From the NCBI GenBank assembly GCA_964588495.1, contig CAZPPS010000006.1, forward strand, positions 43,613 to 107,612: a stretch of 64,000 nt of DNA. The letters run 5' to 3'. Each line of letters begins with the position of its first letter. Within the stretch, counting starts at the first letter, position 1. Position numbers and translations under genes: made by a program. Shown in pieces: positions 1 through 7,650 of this stretch. The notes beneath the pieces were generated by a model. It did not search any database, had not been told where the DNA came from, and worked only from the letters and a program-made list of their open reading frames with translations. Source of the DNA: CAVPKN01 sp964588495. GTDB lineage: Bacteria > Chlamydiota > Chlamydiia > Chlamydiales > JAAKFR01.

Positions 1-591
1 CATTAGATCGATAAGATAATCTTTAAAAGGTCGATGTCCAGGAGCCGTACAAAAGGGTTTATTGTGAAAGAGTTCAAATACATGCGTTCTCTCCGAAAGA
101 CAGGTTTCAGGAGAGAAATTCATATAAAGAAGAATTGTCCGATCTTGTGCGGGCAATGATTGAACTTCAGCAACGATCTCTATTGAGCCATGTGGCCAAA
201 AACGATTCGCAAGGCCTATGGGTATAGGATGTAATTTGGGATGAGCTGCGTCGACATTTTGGGCAAACCACGCTAAAAGCTTTGTATCTTCAAGCATATG
301 GGCAAAATTGCGTGGCGCAGAAGCATCGCTATTATGGCTGACGAGGATATAAGGATTCGCAATTTTTGGATGAATATTGGAAAAAAAGTGCTCCAGATCA
401 TCCGTTCTTAAGAAAATAGTCGCACCATATTTGACCTTTGCCGGAACAATTGTGTTTTTGTATTCATCACAAATGAAATCGCAAGATGCCCGGAACGTAT
501 CACCTGCAATGTAGGGATAGCTCGATTGCCTCTCCCTAGGCATCATTGGGCAAAAAACAAAGGCAAGAAGAAGAGCTGTTTTAAATATCAT
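1..591 (-). CDS. Exported protein of unknown function, possible glycosyltransferase (partial)
   Basis: This reading frame is not closed: it starts at ATG 591-589 and runs off the left edge, giving about 197 visible residues. The N-terminus (MIFKTALLLAFVFC) looks like a signal peptide. The rest is globular, with a segment ILVSHNSD near residue 90 and IPIGLANRFW near residue 125. I associate that pattern with exostosin-like or fucosyltransferase-like sugar-transfer enzymes, but only weakly. The ATG overlaps the stop codon of the upstream gene (ATGA, 588-591), so it is the third member of a translationally coupled minus-strand operon with the genes at 588-2048 and 2045-2791. The operon context supports a role in glycan modification, but the function is inferred. 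The C-terminus is missing. Confidence 0.7.
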   Translation of the reverse strand, partial: MIFKTALLLAFVFCPMMPRERQSSYPYIAGDTFRASCDFICDEYKNTIVPAKVKYGATIFLRTDDLEHFFSNIHPKIANPYILVSHNSDASAPRNFAHMLEDTKLLAWFAQNVDAAHPKLHPIPIGLANRFWPHGSIEIVAEVQSLPAQDRTILLYMNFSPETCLSERTHVFELFHNKPFCTAPGHRPFKDYLIDLM

Positions 592-2048
592 TTTAAAATC
601 TTGGCTTTTTGGGTGAAATGATGCGTGCCATTAAAAGTGATGTCGACACGGTCTACGTAATTGCCGCCCTGTTTTTGGATGCTGTGTGTTGGTTCAAAGA
701 GGAACCAATAGTTTCCCAGTTTGGTTCCCATAATTGAAAAATTAGAAGCCGAACCGATAAAACAATCAAATTTTCCAAAGGAAAAGAAATCATTCAAAAC
801 ATTGGCATCGTGGTTATTGTAGGAAGTTCTATAGCTAAATTCCACATGAGGACAGTTGCCTATCCCTGTTTTTAGCTGATCCACAAGGTGGCCTGGGTTG
901 AGGTCATCTGTGAAAACATGAACATAGACAGATTGATCTTTAAAAAGTTCAGCGACTGTTTTCAATTGTTCTATAAAATATGAAAGGGGAGGAAATTTTA
1001 GAGGAAATCCGTGACTGCAACTTTCAAAGGATTCGAAGCTTCCTCCCCGTCTAATATGCATACCGACATTGATTTTATCTTCCGAGAGTTCAAGGGTTGC
1101 AATCGCTTTTTTGGGTTTCAGAGCCATTTTTAACTCTTTTTGAAAAGAGGGATCGTTCCAATCGACTTCAAAGTATTCAGTACCTGAATGAAATCCTTTT
1201 TCAAATTCTTCTAAGACCTCAGGAAAATAGGCGACGCTCAAAAGTGTAGAACGGGGCTCCTTGCAAAATGGCAAGCAGAGATCTTCACGTGCAAGCGTTT
1301 GCGCAAATCGAAACGCATAAAAAACGCTTTTCGGTGGATCTAGATAATCCATATCAAGTTCGTTCGAAAATGGAAATGGATGGTAAATAAAAGGCAGCCC
1401 ATATTTCAAAGCAATCCATTTGGCATGGAAATAGGCGACTAAATTGTCCCCAAATCTCCCTCCGCTAAAAGAATAGGTGATCGCATTTCCCTTTTGTGGA
1501 TGATGTGAGGGAGTTAAAACAACTTTTTCTTTGGTTAGGATCTTTACATGAGGCGACTCTTGTTCTCTCCAATAAAGGGCGTAATTTTTTTGGTTTGTAA
1601 CAGGGCGAAGGGTTTCCAACTTTCCGATTTTGTTGTGTTGCACCAAAGCTTCTACTAGATCGATGGCGCTCAGAGCTGCCGACGGAGGCTGATCAAAATT
1701 ACAAAATAAAAGACCGTTGGGAATATGAACGAGGAGGTTTTGTAAAATTTGGAGCTGCTCTTCTTTAGTATGATTGGAGAAGCCCATGTTGCTTACAACC
1801 AAATCACATCCAGGTGCAACCTGATCAGCATTTATTAAGCTGTAAGCAGCACATCCCATTTCTTTTGAAATCAACTGGCATAGCGCAGTCTCATGGCCAT
1901 CCCCAATTTCGGCAATATGCCACTGACTCGTATCGCCAAAACGTCTTTTAAGATTTTCTACAAAAGTTTGGGGATCCGCTTGAGAGTTGGCCGCTGCCAG
2001 CGAAAAAGTCCAAAAAAGGGCGACGAAAAGAAGGCTGACCCGTTTCAT
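588..2048 (-). CDS. Exported two-part protein: methyltransferase-like N-terminus plus GT11-like (alpha-1,2-fucosyltransferase-type) domain
   Basis: The protein has 486 residues. Residues 1-20 form a signal peptide (MKRVSLLFVALFWTFSLAAA). Residues ~25-160 resemble a degenerate Rossmann methyltransferase fold (AEIGDG at 46-51, then a DLVVSN segment at ~82-87) without a clear intact SAM motif. Residues ~190-480 look like a GT11-type fucosyltransferase: GGRFGDN at 196-202 recalls the opening G-G-x-G-N element, and HIRRGG at 331-336 matches the HxRRxD-like GDP-binding motif with Gly in place of the last Asp. A third block, FIGSASNFSIMG, near 440 resembles the family's C-terminal motif. It overlaps its neighbours by 4 bp on both sides (operon). 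An exported enzyme of this type is odd because nucleotide sugars are cytoplasmic. The fold is fairly well supported; activity and location are inferred. Confidence 0.7.
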   Translation of the reverse strand: MKRVSLLFVALFWTFSLAAANSQADPQTFVENLKRRFGDTSQWHIAEIGDGHETALCQLISKEMGCAAYSLINADQVAPGCDLVVSNMGFSNHTKEEQLQILQNLLVHIPNGLLFCNFDQPPSAALSAIDLVEALVQHNKIGKLETLRPVTNQKNYALYWREQESPHVKILTKEKVVLTPSHHPQKGNAITYSFSGGRFGDNLVAYFHAKWIALKYGLPFIYHPFPFSNELDMDYLDPPKSVFYAFRFAQTLAREDLCLPFCKEPRSTLLSVAYFPEVLEEFEKGFHSGTEYFEVDWNDPSFQKELKMALKPKKAIATLELSEDKINVGMHIRRGGSFESFESCSHGFPLKFPPLSYFIEQLKTVAELFKDQSVYVHVFTDDLNPGHLVDQLKTGIGNCPHVEFSYRTSYNNHDANVLNDFFSFGKFDCFIGSASNFSIMGTKLGNYWFLFEPTHSIQKQGGNYVDRVDITFNGTHHFTQKAKILK

Positions 2049-2791
2049 GAGTCATCCGATTCTTTCAACGCTCGTTGCAGAATTTGAATGATCTCTGTGT
2101 GCTCTTTATCATTCAAATCAAGAGATGCGATTAAAGAAAGCTGCTCAGTTGTAAAAAATGAAGGGTGTACCCACCAGTCCTCATATGGGTTGCCAAGGTT
2201 GCTGACATCTGCACAAACCATACGATAGCCAAGCGCGCTCAAGATTTGACGCTCTTCTTCTCGATACTGATTCCCATACACATAGGAGTCATGTTCCATT
2301 GTGATGATTTTAAAAGTATATTCATCAAAGGGGACAAGTCTTAAAACATCTGTGTAGTGTCTATCAATGTCAAGAGAGAGATAATCAATAACCTTTGGGA
2401 AAGACTGCAAAAGTTCACGATAATCCGTTTGTGTAGCATCTGAGAGAATCAAAGGATTTTGCCGAATCTCTTTCCATTGTTCCACAAACTGTGTCGAAAT
2501 ATCGATGCTTACCCCGCCCCAGTTCAGGTTTTTTTCGAAAAAGTAAGAATTGTTGATCTCGGTAGGATGCCAGGCTCCGATCTCAAGATAGTGACCTTTG
2601 TCCTGCTTCCCTAGCAAGCCATACAAAAGCATGTAAACGAATTTATCTTGCTCGGCTTGTGCGTAAAACTCTAAATTTGCCATCTCCTGAATAGGTTTTT
2701 TTTCAGAGGTTGGAATTGAGATATCGCTGGCTCCAAGCAGGTTTGTCAGAGCAATTACCCCCGCTGTTAGGCATATCAAAATCTGTTTCAT
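2045..2791 (-). CDS. Exported FkbM-like SAM-dependent methyltransferase
   Basis: The protein has 248 residues with a likely signal peptide (MKQILICLTAGVIALTNLLGA). The SAM-binding motif I is visible as YLEIGAWHP at residues 68-76, followed by DYLSLDID at ~136-143 and a late IITMEHD segment, in the order seen in FkbM-type O-methyltransferases. FkbM enzymes usually methylate sugar hydroxyls of glycans or natural products. It is the first gene of the minus-strand operon. The gap to the divergent gene at 2938 (about 146 bp) must hold both promoters. Cytoplasmic FkbM enzymes normally have no signal peptide, so export is the unusual point; an uncleaved membrane anchor is the alternative. Confidence 0.75.
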   Translation of the reverse strand: MKQILICLTAGVIALTNLLGASDISIPTSEKKPIQEMANLEFYAQAEQDKFVYMLLYGLLGKQDKGHYLEIGAWHPTEINNSYFFEKNLNWGGVSIDISTQFVEQWKEIRQNPLILSDATQTDYRELLQSFPKVIDYLSLDIDRHYTDVLRLVPFDEYTFKIITMEHDSYVYGNQYREEERQILSALGYRMVCADVSNLGNPYEDWWVHPSFFTTEQLSLIASLDLNDKEHTEIIQILQRALKESDDS

Positions 2792-2937
2792 GCGGACCTT
2801 CTATTTTTTTGAAGTGAAAGTGTAATTACATTTTTAACTGAACGCAATTGAAAAAAGGGAGCCGATCGAAAATAGTCCCTTTAAAACATGCCGGAGGTGC
2901 ATACTGTGCTCAGAATTTTTTGTTATAAGGAAAAAAA

Positions 2938-3564
2938 ATGAACTTTTTAAAAGGTTTTGTCACGCTGTTTTTTGCTTTTAGCCACCTCAGTTTGTTTGGA
3001 ATGCCAGAACCCTACTGCTCCATTCAGGATTTACCGTTTGACAATCAGGGATGGTTTTGGAATGGAAAGCAGTTAGAGTCGTGCATTTTGGAAATGAAGC
3101 CTAAGGTTGTCATTGAAGTGGGCTCCTGGCTTGGCTCTTCGACACGGTTTATTGCGCAACGTTTGCCTAAAGAGGGTAAGCTTTATGCTGTTGATACCTG
3201 GCAGGGTTCGGGAGATGAGGAGTTGCATCAAAAAGATCCACGCCTGCCCTATTTGTACCAACTCTTTCTCTCAAATGTTAAACATGCAGGACTGACAAAT
3301 ATCATTGTTCCGATACGGATGGACTCCATTGAAGCCTCTAAAGCTTTAAATGTGAAAGCTGATTTGATTTATATCGATGCCGGTCACGACACAGAAAGTG
3401 TTTACAATGACATTATGGCGTGGCTCCCACACTTGAAGAAAGGGGGCATTTTTTGCGGCGATGATTGGATGTGGTATTCTGTACGTTTGGCAGTTGAACG
3501 GGCCGCCAAAGAACTGAATTGCAAGATATATGTGGAAGAAGCTTTTTGGCGTTTACTTTTGTAA
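2938..3564 (+). CDS. Exported class I SAM methyltransferase (Methyltransf_24 type)
   Basis: The protein has 208 residues. An N-terminal hydrophobic stretch (MNFLKGFVTLFFAFSHLSLF) looks like a signal peptide. Motif I is VIEVGSWLGSS at residues 58-68, the acidic loop ending the second strand is AVDTW at ~84-88, and YIDAGHD at 145-151 is the motif IV region typical of the Methyltransf_24 family, which includes cephalosporin-hydroxylase and sugar-modifying methyltransferases. The start has a good purine-rich ribosome binding site (AAGGAAAAAA just before ATG 2938). It precedes the GT90-like gene by 55 bp on the same strand, so the two are probably co-transcribed. Sugar methylation is inferred from the cluster, not from the sequence itself. 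Confidence 0.75.
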   Translation: MNFLKGFVTLFFAFSHLSLFGMPEPYCSIQDLPFDNQGWFWNGKQLESCILEMKPKVVIEVGSWLGSSTRFIAQRLPKEGKLYAVDTWQGSGDEELHQKDPRLPYLYQLFLSNVKHAGLTNIIVPIRMDSIEASKALNVKADLIYIDAGHDTESVYNDIMAWLPHLKKGGIFCGDDWMWYSVRLAVERAAKELNCKIYVEEAFWRLLL

Positions 3565-3619
3565 TTAATGCGAACGCGTCCTAATCTCGATACCAAAATT
3601 TTGTAGCGAGTCAAAAATT

Positions 3620-4708
3620 ATGAAAGCTTTGATTTTCTCCTGTTTGTGTTTTTTCTTTCCTTTCGTTGCCATCTCTCTTGAATTTCCTATTTTAGACCCT
3701 CAAGATCCCGAGTATTTTTGGATGGATGAGGTGATTGAGCGGGATTTTGCGGAGCTTGAAGGAATTGATGCACCTCAATATCTCAGCGATGTTCAACATC
3801 ACAAAAACAACGACTGGATTTGTCGTTTTCGAATCAAAGATAACCGGGTCGTTGAAGGACCCCATTCTGCATGTCGTGGAATGCTTGAATATCTTTGTGA
3901 GATCTATGGCTTGCCCGATCTTGATTTTTTGAACTGGAACCAGGATGGGATGTGGGATGGGCCAAGTGGAAAAACTCCCATTCTAGTGGGTTGTAGGCAA
4001 GCAGGGGCCAAAAAAACCATTCTATTTGTCGACTGGTATTTTAACATTAAAGACCCTGAAACGGGATGGCATCGGGAACGCGCTATCATCGACGGATGTT
4101 ACCCTCTGGATTGGTCTGAAAGAGAAAACAAAGTTTTTTGGAGGGGAGCTGCGACGGACGTTTGGAGCTACGGTAACTATTCTGTTACCAATTGGCACTT
4201 ACACGCTCGCGGCAGGGCAGTTTATTTATCGACGCTCTATCCTGAGCATGTTGATGCTGCGTTCACACATTTCCCCCATTTTTTGTGTGAAGGAGGGGAG
4301 TCAGAAGTTGAAAAGTTGAAACAGGTGGCCCCTTTTAGTTCACATGTCAAACTTGACGATCATCTGAAATATAAGTATCAACTCGATATTTCAGGCCTGA
4401 TAGGCAATTTTGCGCGCGACCGCTGGGAATTTTATTCTGAAAGCGTCATTTTTAGGTACTGTGCGGGTCACGAACTTTTTTGGAACAGTTTAGCCCAACC
4501 GTGGGTCCATTTTATTCCTCTCGATTCCCATGCGAAAGATCTCATCGAAAAAATAGAATGGGCAAGACAGCACGATCAAGAGTGCAAAGCCATGGCAATC
4601 GCTTCCAGACAGTTTGCTCAAACACATTTTATGCCCGAACATGTGGCGCTTTATTGTTATAAAGTCCTTACAAGATACGCCAAGCAGGTTCAGAAATTTG
4701 ATCCCTAA
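3620..4708 (+). CDS. Exported GT90/CAP10-like glycosyltransferase
   Basis: The protein has 362 residues with a signal peptide (MKALIFSCLCFFFPFVAIS). It shows the block order of glycosyltransferase family 90 (CAP10/POGLUT type): WDGPSGKTP at ~112-120, KVFWRGAATD at 171-180, YKYQLDISG at 251-259, a DRWEFYSESV segment at ~267-276, and HFIPLDSHAKDL followed by a terminal helix rich in Ala and Gln. In eukaryotes GT90 enzymes add xylose or glucose in the secretory pathway; bacterial copies are scattered. Its 3' end overlaps that of the convergent glutamate dehydrogenase gene by 4 bp. It follows the methyltransferase at 2938-3564. Family assignment is good; substrate and compartment are unknown. Confidence 0.75.
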   Translation: MKALIFSCLCFFFPFVAISLEFPILDPQDPEYFWMDEVIERDFAELEGIDAPQYLSDVQHHKNNDWICRFRIKDNRVVEGPHSACRGMLEYLCEIYGLPDLDFLNWNQDGMWDGPSGKTPILVGCRQAGAKKTILFVDWYFNIKDPETGWHRERAIIDGCYPLDWSERENKVFWRGAATDVWSYGNYSVTNWHLHARGRAVYLSTLYPEHVDAAFTHFPHFLCEGGESEVEKLKQVAPFSSHVKLDDHLKYKYQLDISGLIGNFARDRWEFYSESVIFRYCAGHELFWNSLAQPWVHFIPLDSHAKDLIEKIEWARQHDQECKAMAIASRQFAQTHFMPEHVALYCYKVLTRYAKQVQKFDP

Positions 4709-7650
4709 ATCTTGAGGAGGAGGGGAAGGATATCTATCAGAGAGGGAAACCAGGAGAGACCTCTTGTGTAGACGAGGCTGGAGGCGATATGGCTGGCAAT
4801 AATCGCTTTTTTGTGGTTTTCGGGGATTTGGTGCAGCAGGCGGTCTTGGAACTTGTCTCTGAGCGCCTTGAGACAATAGTCGAGAAAGCATTTGTTGAGA
4901 GGATCGTTGGGGTTTTCGGGAAGAGTAATGGTCTCCAGATAGCTTAAGAGCTGGTCTGTGAAATAATTAATCCTTTTGGAGATCTCATCTGAGATCTCTG
5001 TGAGTGGCTTTTTGGTCTTTTCGTGCTCGGAAAGAAGAAGCTCCGCTTCAAGGCGAGCGCACCTTTTTAACCTCTCTAGAATTTCAACAACAAGGGTTGG
5101 CTTGTATTTTAGAAATTCCTCGTCCGTGAGGCAGAGACTGCAAAGAATCTCAAATGAGGAGCAAATCACGCCTCCTTTATTGGCAGAGCTATCGATAATG
5201 ATTAAAACATCTGCCTCTTCCAGATAATGACGGGCCCAGGGAGTTAGATAAAGATTGGCCCCTTCAATAATCGCTTTGGAGGTAGGAGCTCCCGTTGGAT
5301 CTAAAAAATCTTGGTAGTTAGTGTCGCGCAATGTACGGGGTCTTCCGCCACAAGGAATAAAAATATCGGCATAGGTGTGGTGGACATTATTGCGAAAAAG
5401 GGCGTTCATTTCATTGCCAGAGGCCCAATCTTCAACTAGTATGCCATCCACTTTACGCCAGCAAAGTGTTTGTTGGAGGAGGCTTGTTTTCTCCCGTTTT
5501 GTCTCCCTGTCCAAGAGAAATGAGCCGTTGGAAAGTTTCTCGGGAGGATAAAAACGGATCGAGAGCCCTTTATGGAACATATCGGCAAGTATTTTCAAAT
5601 CGAGCCCTTCAGGATCATTAATGGTTCCTGAAACGTCTGTGAGGGCGACCAGCTTTGCCGTTTTTGGATAAAATCGATACAAATTGAGGATTTGATTGCC
5701 TGCCACATCCCCATCGGGCCCTCCTGTCATTTTGACGGTGAAGGTGTCAATAAGGGGATTGATGTTGAGATAGTTAAGCACCTCTTGCATATAGACATTG
5801 ACACCAAGAGATGTCACTCCGAATTCTTTGTGGTTGATCCCGATTTTGGGCTTGCCGCTGATAAAGGCGCCGCCGGGGCGGTAGTGCTCTTTTTTACTTT
5901 CAGCCGCGATCCATTCGATCATCACATCATGCATGTTCTCGTCAGGTCCCAAATAGATGTATTCGGGCAACTTGTAGTAATCGATAATGTCTTTGGAGCG
6001 CAAACTACCATCACGCTCACAATTGATCAAAATCAGCAAATTTTTAATGAATGAGCGCTGCGTTTGATAAAGGTATTCAAGTTCCTGAGCTTTTGAAAAG
6101 GCCTCGATTTTTTCCTCGATTTTCTTTTTGGGAAGATGTGCAGATTCCAATTCTTGCCCAAGAATAGCAGCTTCTAAGGCTAAATGTTCATACGGTTTTA
6201 GAAAAATGACCGCTTTGGAGCCCCCTTCTGGAATGTCTTTATTCTTTTTTTGTTGTGTCAAAGCCAGGTTATAACATTCTGTGAACACGGTATTCCATTC
6301 GGCGAGCATTCTCTCTTTTCTGCGGGGGAGGATTGTTCTCAAGCCACCACGAGCTAGATCCTTGAAGCGGATATGAAAGGCGATAAAATGCATCCCTTTG
6401 ATAAAAAAGATCCCAAAGGGGAGCTCAGGGAACACCTTTTTTCTCTCAAAGGGGGCATGTTCCAAATATTGAGGATCGAGGCGGAATGAAAACGCCGATT
6501 TATTGGTTTTATAGAAGTTAGTTTTGAGGGTGTGAGCGACAAAATTCATGGCCTGAAAAAGGATGTTTTTGCGCCGTATGTCGTGGTATTCATGGCCTGT
6601 GTCAATGTGGGAGACTAGTTGTATAAAAAGGGCGTGCATTTTTGCAAATTTGGCCAAATCATGATATTTTGGGTGAAATTTCAGCTCAAATGCCTCGCAA
6701 AGCTTGATTGTGAGCTCCGGATGGCGGCAAATCCCTTCCTCAATGTGTTCCAGACTATATAAGTTTTGATCCACATGCACTAAGACCTGATGGATAAAAT
6801 TGATGCAGGTCCTCAAAAAATTGCCCATATTGCCGCTGACGAGCCCTTTTTGCACAAATGTCGCATCGATTGGGTCTTCGGAGCCGAAATATTTTAGAGA
6901 GATGAGCTCTTGCAAAAAGTCGGCAAGATCAGCTGATTCTGAGGCAGCATTGCCATCGGCACCATCTAGGCCAAACGCAAGCATAAAAATGCTATCGACC
7001 TCATAAGGATGGAAATAAGTGGCGTTCACTCCTTTCATGACAAGGCCATGCCGTTCCACGACGCGTGCAAGTCGATAGAGGAAATTGTGTTTTGGAACAT
7101 TTTTCCAGGCCAGGACGATTTGCGTGGAAGGAACCTTCAAGGTTTGCCAATTTTTTTCGTAAATCACTTCATATTGGCAAAGATCGCGCTCTTTTGCCCT
7201 CTCAAACATTTTTAGGGCAAGAGTTTGCATGTCTTTTGTCATCTTGCCTAAAAATCGGTCATCTATCTCCTCCTTGTCGAAGGCTTCTGTGAACTCTAGC
7301 GTGGCAATTTTCAAAAAGCCGGGAGAGCCCTCATAAGGAAGGGGCTCTTTCGAAACATAGGTTGTGTAGTTTTTAATCCCGTAGAGGGGGAAATTTTTTA
7401 AGATTTTGACATCGGCATGAGGATCATTGATACAAAGGGCAATGGCCGCATTTTTGAGATGGATCAGAGCAAAAAAGTCCTGCTCCTTAAACCCCATCAG
7501 ACTGTGGACGATCAGAGGAATCCATTCGATATTGACTTCTTTGAAAAACACGTCAGGCATATTTTTTTCAAGCCAATGGTAGAACTCTTCAAATCGAAGA
7601 ACCTCAGCTTGAATTGCCTGACTTAATCTCTGACTCGGAAGTTCGGACAT
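4705..7650 (-). CDS. NAD-dependent glutamate dehydrogenase, large (~115 kDa) type
   Basis: This 981-residue protein should convert glutamate to 2-oxoglutarate and ammonia in the cytoplasm, linking amino acids taken from the host to the TCA cycle. The dehydrogenase core shows GGSKAVIFLKPYEH (~486-499), GPDENMHDVMIEW, the glycine-rich GVTSLGVNVY stretch and KMTGGPDGDVAGNQI, followed by a Rossmann half ending in IIDSSANKGGVICSS. The long N-terminal ~450 residues match the regulatory part of the fungal-like class rather than the short 450-residue GdhA. The start ATG at 7650 has a strong ribosome binding site (GAAAGG about 5 bases upstream), which supports the 47-bp overlap with the end of the metal ATPase gene. 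The two are probably co-transcribed. Confidence 0.88.
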   Translation of the reverse strand: MSELPSQRLSQAIQAEVLRFEEFYHWLEKNMPDVFFKEVNIEWIPLIVHSLMGFKEQDFFALIHLKNAAIALCINDPHADVKILKNFPLYGIKNYTTYVSKEPLPYEGSPGFLKIATLEFTEAFDKEEIDDRFLGKMTKDMQTLALKMFERAKERDLCQYEVIYEKNWQTLKVPSTQIVLAWKNVPKHNFLYRLARVVERHGLVMKGVNATYFHPYEVDSIFMLAFGLDGADGNAASESADLADFLQELISLKYFGSEDPIDATFVQKGLVSGNMGNFLRTCINFIHQVLVHVDQNLYSLEHIEEGICRHPELTIKLCEAFELKFHPKYHDLAKFAKMHALFIQLVSHIDTGHEYHDIRRKNILFQAMNFVAHTLKTNFYKTNKSAFSFRLDPQYLEHAPFERKKVFPELPFGIFFIKGMHFIAFHIRFKDLARGGLRTILPRRKERMLAEWNTVFTECYNLALTQQKKNKDIPEGGSKAVIFLKPYEHLALEAAILGQELESAHLPKKKIEEKIEAFSKAQELEYLYQTQRSFIKNLLILINCERDGSLRSKDIIDYYKLPEYIYLGPDENMHDVMIEWIAAESKKEHYRPGGAFISGKPKIGINHKEFGVTSLGVNVYMQEVLNYLNINPLIDTFTVKMTGGPDGDVAGNQILNLYRFYPKTAKLVALTDVSGTINDPEGLDLKILADMFHKGLSIRFYPPEKLSNGSFLLDRETKREKTSLLQQTLCWRKVDGILVEDWASGNEMNALFRNNVHHTYADIFIPCGGRPRTLRDTNYQDFLDPTGAPTSKAIIEGANLYLTPWARHYLEEADVLIIIDSSANKGGVICSSFEILCSLCLTDEEFLKYKPTLVVEILERLKRCARLEAELLLSEHEKTKKPLTEISDEISKRINYFTDQLLSYLETITLPENPNDPLNKCFLDYCLKALRDKFQDRLLHQIPENHKKAIIASHIASSLVYTRGLSWFPSLIDILPLLLKI

